A stretch of 64,000 nucleotides of DNA from Achromobacter sp. HZ34. GTDB lineage: Bacteria > Pseudomonadota > Gammaproteobacteria > Burkholderiales > Burkholderiaceae_B. The position numbers and the translations under genes were made by a program. The notes under the pieces are model-generated. The model was not told the DNA's origin and did no database searches. It saw nothing but the letters and a program-made list of their open reading frames with translations. Shown here in pieces: positions 1 to 8,417 of this stretch. The DNA is taken from contig NZ_NJIX01000003.1 of NCBI RefSeq assembly GCF_002209485.1, forward strand, positions 372,001-436,000, read 5' to 3'. Position 1 is the stretch's first letter. Each line of letters begins with the position of its first letter.

Positions 1-1083
1 GTCCGTGATGAACCAGTTGTCACCCTGCCAGCTGCCGGTTTCGACCACCCGCTGCTGCGCCTTGCCTTCCTTGTCGACCACCCAGAGGAAATGGCTCTTG
101 GATCCTTGCAGCACAGCGCGTTGCGGCACCAGTATCGCGCTCTCGCGCACGGCACCTGAAACGCGCGCGCGCACGAACTGGCCCGGACGCAGCGTTCCCT
201 GCGGGTTGGCGAAAGACGCCCGCACCAGGAAGGTTCCCGTCTGCGTATTGAAGGCCGGGTTGGCGAAGTTGATGTGGCCGACTGTCGGGAACACGCTGCC
301 GTCGGCCAGCACCAGGCGGACTTCGAAATCCTGCCGCTCTGGAAATCGCAGCTTCCCTCTGGCGATCTGGTCGCGCCAGGCCAGCATCTCGTTTTCGGAA
401 ATACTGAAATTCACCCACATCGGATCCAGCTGGTAGATGCGGGTGAGCAGTCCGCCGGGCCCCGCGGTCAGGTAGCTGCCGTCCTGCTGCTCCGCAAAGC
501 TAGACAAGCCCGCCAGCGGCGACCTGATCGTCGTATAGCTGAGGTTCAACTCGGCGCTCTGCACCTGCCCTTGCGCGGATATCACCGCGGCAGCGGCTTC
601 CTGTTCGTTACCGATTGCATCGTCCAGGTCTTTCTTGCTGATGGCATTTTGCGCCACCAAGGGCCGCACGCGCGCCAGGTTGGCCTTGGTCACCGTCCAG
701 CGCGCCTGTTGCTGGGTCAGCTGTCCCCTGGCCGTCTTCAACGCGGCTTCGAAGGGCTTGGGGTCCATCAGGAATAGCGTTTGTCCGGCGCTGACCAGAT
801 CCCCTTCCACGTAGGTGCGCTTATCCAGGAAGCCATCGACACGGGCACGGATCTCCACTTCACGCGAACTCTGGGTCTGGGCGGCGAATTCGAATTGCAC
901 GGGCGTATTGCGCTGGGCAACCGTCATGACGGTGACCTCGATGGGTGCGCGCGGAGTCTCGTTGGCCGCCTTCTCGCAGGCGGCGAGCAGCAACAGGGAC
1001 GCGGCGCCGAGCAGCCTGATCCAGCCCTTGACGCGATAGTCCCGAGCGCCACCGTGCTCATATCTCGCCCGCACAATCGCCAT
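1..1083 (-). CDS. RND efflux periplasmic adaptor subunit (MFP lipoprotein), 3' end cut by window
   Basis: I translated the reverse strand by hand and found an open frame from ATG at 1083 to the window edge, 361 codons with no stop. A GGGAG ribosome site lies 6 bases before the ATG. The N-terminus has a lipoprotein signal with lipobox LLAAC, acylated Cys at residue 36. It is followed by the adaptor pattern: a first beta strand, a biotinyl-lipoyl half ending in DPKPFEAAL, a helical hairpin rich in Gln and Ala, the second lipoyl half with TTIRSPLAG, and a beta-barrel with LRPGQFVRARV. This matches AcrA/MexA-type membrane fusion proteins, which link an inner-membrane RND pump to an outer-membrane channel. 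The pump gene would lie downstream, to the left of the window. It is divergent from ppk2. Confidence 0.9.
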   Translation of the reverse strand, partial: MAIVRARYEHGGARDYRVKGWIRLLGAASLLLLAACEKAANETPRAPIEVTVMTVAQRNTPVQFEFAAQTQSSREVEIRARVDGFLDKRTYVEGDLVSAGQTLFLMDPKPFEAALKTARGQLTQQQARWTVTKANLARVRPLVAQNAISKKDLDDAIGNEQEAAAAVISAQGQVQSAELNLSYTTIRSPLAGLSSFAEQQDGSYLTAGPGGLLTRIYQLDPMWVNFSISENEMLAWRDQIARGKLRFPERQDFEVRLVLADGSVFPTVGHINFANPAFNTQTGTFLVRASFANPQGTLRPGQFVRARVSGAVRESAILVPQRAVLQGSKSHFLWVVDKEGKAQQRVVETGSWQGDNWFITD

Positions 1084-1284
1084 GTGAGGCTCCCGCTCAA
1101 ATCCAGCGAGGATCGTATGACTGCCGTTGCGTACAGGCTATTGGACCTTGGTTCAATGCCCGAACGCGCGGTTCTGCGCCATGATGTGCCTGATCAGACG
1201 GAAGCATGACCGGCATTCCCTGAAAACATCCGCGTCCGACCGGCTGAACCACGGATGCGGATGAGCTGCGGACTCAGGAGCGCA

Positions 1285-2118
1285 ATGATGGCCGATTCCA
1301 AGAGCGAACAAACGGACAGCGCATCCGCGCCAGTCGACGGGCACGACAGGCTCTCCGGGAAGCAGTACGAAAAAGCGCTGCGGCGGCTGCACGTCGAACT
1401 GGTCAAGCTGCAGGAATGGGTGATCCACGCAGGCGCCAAGGTCTGCGTAATCTTCGAAGGGCGCGATGGCGCGGGGAAAGGGGGCACGATCAAGGCCATC
1501 ACCGACCGCGTCAGCCCCCGGGTGTTTCGCGTGGTCGCCCTGCCTGCCCCCACCGATCGGGAGAAAACCCAGATGTATGTGCAGCGCTACCTGCCCCATC
1601 TGCCCGCCGCGGGAGAGATCGTGATCTTCGACCGCAGCTGGTACAACCGCGCCGGCGTGGAGCGCGTGATGGGTTTCTGCACCCAAGAGCAGGTCGCCAC
1701 CTTCCTGAAGGATGTGCCGCTGGTCGAGCACGCCATCACGGACTCCGGCGTCATCCTGCTCAAATACTGGCTCGAAGTCAGCCAGAAGGAGCAGAAGCGC
1801 AGGTTGGAAGCGCGTATCAGCGACGAACGGAAAATCTGGAAGCTTTCGAAGATGGATCTGCTGTCCTACAGCCGCTGGTACGACTACTCGCGCGCACGCG
1901 ACGATATGTTCCGCGCCACCGACACGGATTTCGCGCCCTGGTTCGTAGCCCAAGCCGACAACAAGCGGCGCGCCCGCTTGAATATCATCAGCCACCTGCT
2001 GTCCAGCATCCCGTACAAGTCCCTGCCCCGCGAGCGGGTCAAGCTGCCGAAGCGCCAGAAAGGCGGCGACTACCGTGAATCCGAGCACAAATTCAGGTTC
2101 ATCCCCGAAAAGTTCTGA
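1285..2118 (+). CDS. ppk2: Polyphosphate kinase 2 family protein
   Basis: PPK2 enzymes transfer phosphate between polyphosphate and nucleotides in the cytoplasm. The protein has a Walker A loop EGRDGAGKGG (about residues 58-67) and the family motif FDRSWYNRAGVERVMGFC (from about 115). Length is about 277 residues, typical for a one-domain class I PPK2. I start at the ATG at 1285, or the next ATG at 1288, because AGGAG lies at 1276-1280; an upstream in-frame ATG at 1255 has no clear ribosome site. A SulP transporter gene follows 28 bp after the stop on the same strand, so the two may be cotranscribed. Whether it prefers ADP, GDP or AMP cannot be told from sequence. Confidence 0.93.
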   Translation: MMADSKSEQTDSASAPVDGHDRLSGKQYEKALRRLHVELVKLQEWVIHAGAKVCVIFEGRDGAGKGGTIKAITDRVSPRVFRVVALPAPTDREKTQMYVQRYLPHLPAAGEIVIFDRSWYNRAGVERVMGFCTQEQVATFLKDVPLVEHAITDSGVILLKYWLEVSQKEQKRRLEARISDERKIWKLSKMDLLSYSRWYDYSRARDDMFRATDTDFAPWFVAQADNKRRARLNIISHLLSSIPYKSLPRERVKLPKRQKGGDYRESEHKFRFIPEKF

Positions 2119-2146
2119 AAGTACGTCCTTCTCAGGGTTGGCTCCC

Positions 2147-3877
2147 ATGGACCATGACTCTCCCGGTCGCGCTGGCAAGCAGTCAAGCATTGCGCCATCG
2201 TGGCTGCGCCAATACCAGGCGGCGTGGGCCAGGCAGGACCTGCTGGCGGGGCTGACGACGGCAACGGTGGTCATTCCGAAGGCACTGGCCTATGCCACCG
2301 TCGCGGGGCTGCCGGTACAAGCCGGGGTTTATACGGCGTTCCTGCCGATGATCCTTTATGCGATGCTGGGCTCGTCGCGGACGCTCAGTGTCAGCACCAC
2401 CACCACGCTGGCCATCCTGACAGCGACGGCGCTGGAACGCGCGGCGCCGGACGGCGATGCCGTGGCGCTCGCCGCGGCCGCCGCGACCTTGACCATCCTG
2501 GTCGGCGTGGTGCTTGTACTGGCGTCCGTCCTGCGCCTGGGATTCCTGGCCAACTTCATCTCGGAACCGGTGCTGATCGGATTCAAGGCTGGCATCGCCA
2601 TCGTCATCGTCATCGACCAGGTGCCGAAGCTGTTGGGCATTCATTTTCCCAAGGGCGCCTTTGTCGCCAATGTGCAGGCAATTATCCAGGGATTTCCGGC
2701 AACATCCCTGCCCACGGTCGCGGTGGCCGCCCTGACCGCGGGCGTGTTGCTGGTGCTGACGCGCTTCGTGCCGCGTGCGCCCGCGCCGCTATTGGTCGTG
2801 GCCGGTGCGATCGCGGCATCGGCCCTGCTGGGCCTGGGTGGCTATGGCGTAGAGTCCATCGGCTACGTACCGACGGGGTTGCCGTCCCTGACGCTGCCCG
2901 CTTTCGCGCTGGTCACGCAACTGTGGCCCATCGCCCTGGGCATGGCATTGATGAGTTTCACCGAAACGATAGCGGCTGGCCGGGCCTTCGTGCGCGACGC
3001 CGAGCCGTCTCCCGCCGCCAACCGGGAACTGATAGCGACCGGGCTGGCGAATATCGGGGGCGGGCTGTTCGGCGGCATGCCTGCCGGCGGCGGTGCCAGC
3101 CAGACCGCGGTGAACTTCCGCGCCGGAGCCCGCACCCAAGTGGCGGAGCTGGTGACAGCCGTGGTCGTACTCGCCGTGATGACATTGCTGGCGCCGCTCA
3201 TCGGGTTGATGCCACAGGCGACGTTGGCCGCAGTGGTGGTCGTGTATTCCGTCGGCCTGTTCGAGCCGGCGGAATTCCGCGCGGTGTTGCGGATACGGCG
3301 CACGGAGCTGGCCTGGGCTCTGGTGGCGCTTGCCGGCGTCGTGCTGCTGGGAACCCTGCAAGGGATACTCGTTGCCATCGTTGTGTCGCTGGCATCGCTG
3401 GCCTACCAGGTCTCCAATCCGCCTGTGCATATGCTGCGACGCAAACGCGGGACCACGGTGTTTCGCCCTGCATCTTCATCCAACCCGGACGATGAGTCCT
3501 TTCCCGGTTTGCTGATACTCCGTCCGGAGGGGCGCATCTTCTTCGTCAACGTGGGCAACCTGGGGCAGAAGATGCGCGACCTGATCGACGCCGCCCAGCC
3601 GCGGATCGTGGTGCTGGACATGAGCAATGTTTTCGATATCGAGTACACCGCGCTGCGCATGATGGACGACGCGGAAAAGCGGCTGGCGTCATCCCGCGTC
3701 ACGCTGTGGATGACTGGGCTGAGTCCCGCCGTGCTGGCAGTGGTGCGAAGATCGCCACTGGGCGCAACGCTGGGAACCACGCGCCTGTTTCACAACCTCG
3801 ATCAGGCGATTGCCCATTATCAGGAGAAACGTGGCCCTGATGCAGCGCCAACGGCCCCAGATCTCCCAACTTCCTGA
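2147..3877 (+). CDS. SulP family inorganic anion transporter with STAS domain
   Basis: SLC26/SulP proteins are inner-membrane carriers or channels for sulfate, bicarbonate or dicarboxylates. The first 420 or so residues form many hydrophobic segments and contain the family signature near AGLTTATVVIPKALAYATVAGLP, with an inverted repeat of helices. The last 130 or so residues are a cytoplasmic STAS domain (RPEGRIFFVNVGNL, then VVLDMSNVFDIEYTAL). I chose the ATG at 2147 (576 aa), which does not overlap ppk2. An in-frame ATG at 2075 would add 24 Ser-rich residues inside the ppk2 coding end. The substrate is unknown; bicarbonate or sulfate are the usual possibilities. Confidence 0.92.
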   Translation: MDHDSPGRAGKQSSIAPSWLRQYQAAWARQDLLAGLTTATVVIPKALAYATVAGLPVQAGVYTAFLPMILYAMLGSSRTLSVSTTTTLAILTATALERAAPDGDAVALAAAAATLTILVGVVLVLASVLRLGFLANFISEPVLIGFKAGIAIVIVIDQVPKLLGIHFPKGAFVANVQAIIQGFPATSLPTVAVAALTAGVLLVLTRFVPRAPAPLLVVAGAIAASALLGLGGYGVESIGYVPTGLPSLTLPAFALVTQLWPIALGMALMSFTETIAAGRAFVRDAEPSPAANRELIATGLANIGGGLFGGMPAGGGASQTAVNFRAGARTQVAELVTAVVVLAVMTLLAPLIGLMPQATLAAVVVVYSVGLFEPAEFRAVLRIRRTELAWALVALAGVVLLGTLQGILVAIVVSLASLAYQVSNPPVHMLRRKRGTTVFRPASSSNPDDESFPGLLILRPEGRIFFVNVGNLGQKMRDLIDAAQPRIVVLDMSNVFDIEYTALRMMDDAEKRLASSRVTLWMTGLSPAVLAVVRRSPLGATLGTTRLFHNLDQAIAHYQEKRGPDAAPTAPDLPTS

Positions 3878-3935
3878 CGGTCCCTTCGGAACGGCTCTGT
3901 GTGGCAATGATCAGGGCCTGGCAGCGAGGCACATC

Positions 3936-5570
3936 ATGAAACGGTTAAGCATAAGCGTCGCTTTTTCATTGTCGATATGTGTGTCTGTCATGGCCATCGC
4001 ACCGGGGCGTGCGGCCGGTCAGACGCCGCCCAATCCTTCCGCGCCTGCGGAGGCGCCGCAGCCCCCGGCTTTCGCACCGGAGGAAATCGAAGCGCTGGTC
4101 GCCCCGATCGCGCTATATCCGGACGCCTTGCTGGCGCAGGTATTGATGGCCTCGACGTATCCCCTGGAGATCCTGCATGCGTCGCGTTGGGTCAAGGAGA
4201 ACCCCAAGCTCAAAGGCGATGCGGCGGTGAAGGCCGTCGAGAACCAATCGTGGGATGTCAGCGTGAAGTCATTGGTGGCATTCCCGCAGATCCTGGGGCC
4301 GATGAACGACAAGCTGGATTGGACCCAGAAGCTGGGCGATGCCTTCCTGGCGCAGCAACAGGACGTGTTCGCCGCCGTGCAGCGTTTGCGCAAGCGCGCG
4401 CAGAACGCTGGCAACCTGACGTCCAACGTCCAGCAGACCGTGATCGTGGAGGCGGCGCCCCAGGTCAGCGTGACTTCGGATGGAGGTTCAGGGGGGAATA
4501 TCGCCGGGACTACCGGCGGGACTTCAGGAGAAGCTTCAGGTGGGACCTCGCGTGGAGATTCCAGCGGAGCGTCCGGCGGGACGTCGGTGGTGCGCATCGA
4601 ATCCACCGATCCGCAGGTCATCTACGTGCCTTCGTACAACCCGACGGTGGTGTACGGAGGATGGAGCGCGCCCGCCTATCCACCGACGTATTGGCCGCCC
4701 CCGCCGGCCTACTACCCTGGCACGGCATTGATGACCGGCCTGGCCTGGGGCGTCGGCGTCGCAGCCGCCGGCGCCATCTTCAGCGACTGCGACTGGGGCG
4801 GTGGAGATGTCGACATCGACTATAACAAAGTGACGAATATCGACCGCAATTCCGCCCGCGCGAAAGTGGAGGGGCAAAGGGCGCAAGGGCAAGGAATACA
4901 AGGGCAACGTACGCAGGGACAAGGCACCCAGGGGCAAAGCGGCCGCTGGCAGCACGATCCCGCGCATCGGCAAGGCGTGGCGTATCGCGACAATGCCACC
5001 CGGGACAAGATGGCGGGCCAGGTGCCTGGTGCGGACAAGCGCGCCCAATACCGCGGCCGTGATACGGCTACGGCGGCGGGCGCGGGCACCGCTGCAACCG
5101 CGTCCGCGGGCCGTAACGCAGCAACCGGCGCGGGCACCGGCGCAGGCCGGAACGAGACAAGCGGAGCAGGGAATGGCGCGGGACGTAACGCCGCAACCGG
5201 CGCGGGCCGAAACGCCGCCGCTGGCGCAAGCACGGGAGCACGCCGTGACGTGACACCGGGCGCAGGCGCGGACCGCCGGGGCGGCGCAAGCAATTCGGCC
5301 GCCACGGGCAATCGTGCGTCCACGACTCATCAGGGCAACTCGGCCAACCGCACTGTCCCGCATAACGCCGCCCGGCCCACGCCGGGCCATGGCGGTGGCA
5401 AGCGCGACAACGCCTTCACTGGCGTAAGCGGCGGCGGCGCAGCAGCCCAGCGCAGCTACGACCGAGGCAGATCTAGCATGCAAGGGTCGGGCGCCAGCCG
5501 CCCATCCGGCGGCGCAGCGCGCGGCGGAGGAGGAGGCGTGCGCGGTGGTGGCGGTGGCGGCAGACGCTAA
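3936..5570 (+). CDS. DUF3300 domain-containing exported protein with low-complexity tail
   Basis: The chosen ATG has GAGG 6 bases upstream and gives a Sec signal peptide (MKRLSISVAFSL..., cleavage near GRAAG). The next 280 residues match the DUF3300 pattern: an opening FAPEEIEALVAPIALYPDALLAQVLMASTYPLEI, then SLVAFPQILGPMNDKLDWTQKLGDAFLAQQQDV and a motif with IYVPSYNPTVVYG. The remainder, to residue 544, is disordered: Gln/Gly repeats (GQGTQGQ-like), then repeats of GAGRNAAT type, ending in poly-Gly. The function of DUF3300 is unknown, though an envelope location is likely. The DUF2950 gene starts 10 bp downstream. These two families are commonly found as neighbours, which suggests they act together. 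Confidence 0.85.
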   Translation: MKRLSISVAFSLSICVSVMAIAPGRAAGQTPPNPSAPAEAPQPPAFAPEEIEALVAPIALYPDALLAQVLMASTYPLEILHASRWVKENPKLKGDAAVKAVENQSWDVSVKSLVAFPQILGPMNDKLDWTQKLGDAFLAQQQDVFAAVQRLRKRAQNAGNLTSNVQQTVIVEAAPQVSVTSDGGSGGNIAGTTGGTSGEASGGTSRGDSSGASGGTSVVRIESTDPQVIYVPSYNPTVVYGGWSAPAYPPTYWPPPPAYYPGTALMTGLAWGVGVAAAGAIFSDCDWGGGDVDIDYNKVTNIDRNSARAKVEGQRAQGQGIQGQRTQGQGTQGQSGRWQHDPAHRQGVAYRDNATRDKMAGQVPGADKRAQYRGRDTATAAGAGTAATASAGRNAATGAGTGAGRNETSGAGNGAGRNAATGAGRNAAAGASTGARRDVTPGAGADRRGGASNSAATGNRASTTHQGNSANRTVPHNAARPTPGHGGGKRDNAFTGVSGGGAAAQRSYDRGRSSMQGSGASRPSGGAARGGGGGVRGGGGGGRR

Positions 5571-5580
5571 GGAGACAACC

Positions 5581-6486
5581 ATGGAAATCCCTTCATCCGG
5601 CATGCTGAAAAACTGGACAGCCGCCGTCCTCGCCCTGACGATGGCATCGAACGTCCACGCGCAAATGGGCTTCGACTCCCCCACATCCGCCATGACCGCC
5701 TTCGGCAACGCCATCGAAAACAACAGCGAAGCCAAGCTGCGTTCCCTCTTCGGCGACGACTTCCGAAAATTGATCCCCCCGCTCGGCACCACGGACCGGG
5801 AAGCATTCATCTCGGCATGGATGCAATCGCACTTCGTCGAACCAGGAGTAGCCGGACATGCGCATATCGCCGTCGGCAACGCTGGCTGGACCTTCCCGAT
5901 TCCCCTCGTCGAACACCCCGATGGCTGGCACTTCGACACCGCCGCCGGCGCCGAGGAAATGCGCTTACGCCGCATCGGCCGCAACGAATTGGCGGTCATC
6001 CAGACCATGCTCGCCGTCTACGACGCACAGCGCGAATATGCACAGACACATCACGACGACAACCGCCTGCTCGTCTATGCCTCGAAGCTGGTGAGCTCGC
6101 AGGGCAAGCACGACGGCTTGTATTGGCCAGACGCTCCCGGACAAACGCCCAGCCCCCTGGGCCAGGCCTTCGTCGATGCGATCCCCAGCAATAGCCGCGA
6201 TGCCGGCTTCCACGGTTATTTCTTCAAGCTGCTCAAGTCACAGGGAATACATGCTCCCGGCGGAGCCTACGATTACCTGGTGCGTGGCAAGCTTTTCGGC
6301 GGCTTCGCGGTCATCGCCTGGCCCGTGGAATACGGCAACACAGGCATCAAGAGCTTCATCGTCAGCCATGACGGCCAGGTGTATCAGGCCGACCTGGGCC
6401 TGGACACCGCGGCTAAGGCGCAAGCCATCACCCGATTCGACCCCGGCCCTGCCTGGGCCCGCGTACCCGAGCTAGATAGCGAATGA
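5581..6486 (+). CDS. DUF2950 domain-containing exported protein
   Basis: The start is well set by AAGGAGA just before the ATG at 5581. The N-terminus is a signal peptide ending near SNVHAQ. The rest follows DUF2950: FDSPTSAMTAFGNAIENN near the start, a central YAQTHHDDNRLLVYASKLVSSQGKHDGLYWP, then HGYFFKLLKSQG, a YLVRGKLFGGFAVIAWPVEYGNTGIKSFIVSHDGQVYQADLG end. Length of 301 aa is normal for the family. It sits 10 bp after the DUF3300 gene and is probably cotranscribed. Molecular function is not known. Confidence 0.85.
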   Translation: MEIPSSGMLKNWTAAVLALTMASNVHAQMGFDSPTSAMTAFGNAIENNSEAKLRSLFGDDFRKLIPPLGTTDREAFISAWMQSHFVEPGVAGHAHIAVGNAGWTFPIPLVEHPDGWHFDTAAGAEEMRLRRIGRNELAVIQTMLAVYDAQREYAQTHHDDNRLLVYASKLVSSQGKHDGLYWPDAPGQTPSPLGQAFVDAIPSNSRDAGFHGYFFKLLKSQGIHAPGGAYDYLVRGKLFGGFAVIAWPVEYGNTGIKSFIVSHDGQVYQADLGLDTAAKAQAITRFDPGPAWARVPELDSE

Positions 6487-6642
6487 GCAGATGCCGGAGT
6501 TCCCGCGCACCGGGGGCTGGCATCCGGCATCCGGCGATGCCGACGCCGCCCCGCCTCAACCCGAGGGTTTCTTGCCGCGCCCGCGCGTCGCATAATGGCC
6601 GCCCGAAACCAGGCGCTACAAGGCATTCCAGGGGGGCACACC

Positions 6643-7140
6643 ATGACGACGGCGGACGATAGCGCGGCAGGCGCCTCCACGGATAAGTGGCGCTTCAGGC
6701 TCGGGATCATCTTGTTCGTCCTGGCGCCCGCATTGTGGCTCCTGGTGCCGCTGGCCGGTGCGCTGGGGATCTCCGGGTCACGCCTTGCGACCGTCACCGG
6801 GGTGGTTTTCCTCGCCAACAAGGTGGTGATGGTCGCGTGCATCGCAGTGATGGGCAAGGCGGGATTCCTGCGGCTGAAGGCGGCCGCTTTCGGCCATGCG
6901 AAACGGCTGGCGCCCGTCAGGACCGTCGGCCCCGTGCGCCACGCCATCGGCGTCGTGATGTTCTCGCTGCCGCTGATCTCTTCAGTGCTGGCGCCGTATA
7001 TCGACCGGATATGGCCCGGCAGCGGTCAGCCCATCTGGCCCATCCAGATCCTGGGCGACGCCATGCTGGTCGCCAGCTTCTTCGTGTTGGGCGGAAATTT
7101 CTGGAGCAAACTGCACGCCCTGTTCATCCGCACGGCCTGA
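6643..7140 (+). CDS. Small four-helix membrane protein, transporter-suffix-like
   Basis: This 165-aa protein begins with a short polar stretch. Four hydrophobic segments follow: FRLGIILFVLAPALWLLVPL, LATVTGVVFLANKVVMVACI, AIGVVMFSLPLISSVLAPYI and ILGDAMLVASFFVLGG. It ends with NFWSKLHALFIRTA. I recall a similar ending (GG-FW-KL-ALF) in proteins labelled transporter suffix domain, so that is my best guess, but I could not check it. The start at 6643 follows a G-rich stretch (CAGGGGGG) and an in-frame start at 6595 is less likely. It stands alone between the DUF2950 gene and the convergent phosphatase gene. Confidence 0.6.
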   Translation: MTTADDSAAGASTDKWRFRLGIILFVLAPALWLLVPLAGALGISGSRLATVTGVVFLANKVVMVACIAVMGKAGFLRLKAAAFGHAKRLAPVRTVGPVRHAIGVVMFSLPLISSVLAPYIDRIWPGSGQPIWPIQILGDAMLVASFFVLGGNFWSKLHALFIRTA

Positions 7141-7212
7141 CCGGCGCACCGCGAAGCGCGGCCATGGTCCCCGCCCTCGGCCCCGGCTCTCGTCTTAGGC
7201 TGCCGGCGCCGG

Positions 7213-8028
7213 CTAGCCCACCCTTATCCACAAGGCCGAGGCGTCATCGCTCGGCTTGAAGCGGGGATAGCGCAGGCACGCCGCGTCTTCGAGCTCGATC
7301 TGGCGCAGTTCTGCCGCCAGCGGCACCAGCCCTGTGTCCAGCACGCGGGCGACGAAGCTGGCCGCATCGTAACGGCCGTAGGTATCGAACAAGGCGGCGT
7401 AGCCATCGCTCAGCAGGAACAGGTCGTCGCCTGCCGCCAAGCCTGTCCGCGCATACTGCGTATGGGCCTCGATCAGCCCGGCGTCGATTCCCAGCGCCAC
7501 CTTCGCGCGCTCGCGCGACGCACGCCGATCCGCCAGCACGGCCGCGGACCGTACACCGCCCGCGCCTGCCCCCGGCCCTAATGCGGCGGCCTCGGCCAGT
7601 TCCACTCCTCGATCCGGCACCGGCGTCAGGAAAGCCACCCCTGCCGCGCCGCGATGGAGGACGACGCAGTCGGAGATGTAGGCGCATGCAACGCTGGCGT
7701 CCTCGATGGCCACCGCCGCGAAAGCCGCGCGAGGCACTTCCCAGCGCGCCACCGGGTCCCGGCGCCGATCGCGTTCGTAGGACGCGGCAACGGTCTCGAA
7801 CACCGATACGCAGATCTCGGCGATGGGCCCCGACGCGGCTGAAAACGCCTTGTGTGCCGTCGCGGCCAACCAGGCGGCGCCGCCCTGTTCACCCATCAGC
7901 CCGGGCGGGCCCAAGTCAGTGGCCCCGTCGATCACCCAGGCGTGCTGGTCGCCGCAGCCGATGCGGTCGTCATTTGGAACGGCGGCTTTCCCGGCGATGC
8001 TCAAGGATTGGATCAGATCGAAATGCAT
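7213..8028 (-). CDS. PP2C-family serine/threonine protein phosphatase
   Basis: The protein (271 aa) keeps the metal-binding pattern of PPM/PP2C phosphatases: NDD near residue 20, DGAT near 35, a central ISD in place of the usual GDS, LLSDGY near 205 and a C-terminal DDAS. These residues hold two Mn/Mg ions that activate water for phosphoserine/threonine hydrolysis. No signal peptide or membrane segment is seen, so it should be cytoplasmic. No kinase gene or type VI secretion gene sits beside it, so its partner is not indicated by context. Start is an ATG at 8028. Confidence 0.85.
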   Translation of the reverse strand: MHFDLIQSLSIAGKAAVPNDDRIGCGDQHAWVIDGATDLGPPGLMGEQGGAAWLAATAHKAFSAASGPIAEICVSVFETVAASYERDRRRDPVARWEVPRAAFAAVAIEDASVACAYISDCVVLHRGAAGVAFLTPVPDRGVELAEAAALGPGAGAGGVRSAAVLADRRASRERAKVALGIDAGLIEAHTQYARTGLAAGDDLFLLSDGYAALFDTYGRYDAASFVARVLDTGLVPLAAELRQIELEDAACLRYPRFKPSDDASALWIRVG

Positions 8029-8417
8029 GTTGATGGCCCATCGATAATGGCCTGCGGAAAGGTTCCCAACAGGCAGGCGGCGCGAACCGGATAATGATCC
8101 GCGATTCAGCCGCAGGTTTCAGGCATTTGGTCGATTATCCAGCGCTGCCGGTTCCGGTGATCCGTTGCGTTGCAGCAACTGAAGCGAAATATCCAGGATT
8201 TTGCCGGCCCCGCTGTATATACGGGCGAATCAAATCCGCGCTTGTTTAAATTTACATTCCGATTCATTTTGACCCTCGGGACTTAATCTTCCCTCTGGCG
8301 CACACGTCTATATTTCACCTTTGCTTGCATGTTCTGCTAAATGCCGTAATTACGTCTTACAGCGCACAACATGTTGTTTTGGTCTCAGGTGTCGGCCAAG
8401 TGGCCGTGGAGTATTTG
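8029..8417. other. Intergenic region between divergent genes, AT-richer
   Basis: This 389-bp gap separates the leftward phosphatase gene from the rightward metallopeptidase gene, so it should hold both promoters. From about 8200 to 8340 base composition is clearly lower in GC than the surroundings. I saw no convincing -35/-10 pair, operator palindrome, RNA gene or small gene. Confidence 0.4.

Noticed and set aside
4536-6008. 490-codon minus-strand frame across the DUF3300/DUF2950 junction
   Set aside because: It spans two genes with good ribosome sites on the other strand, and its text mirrors their repeats.
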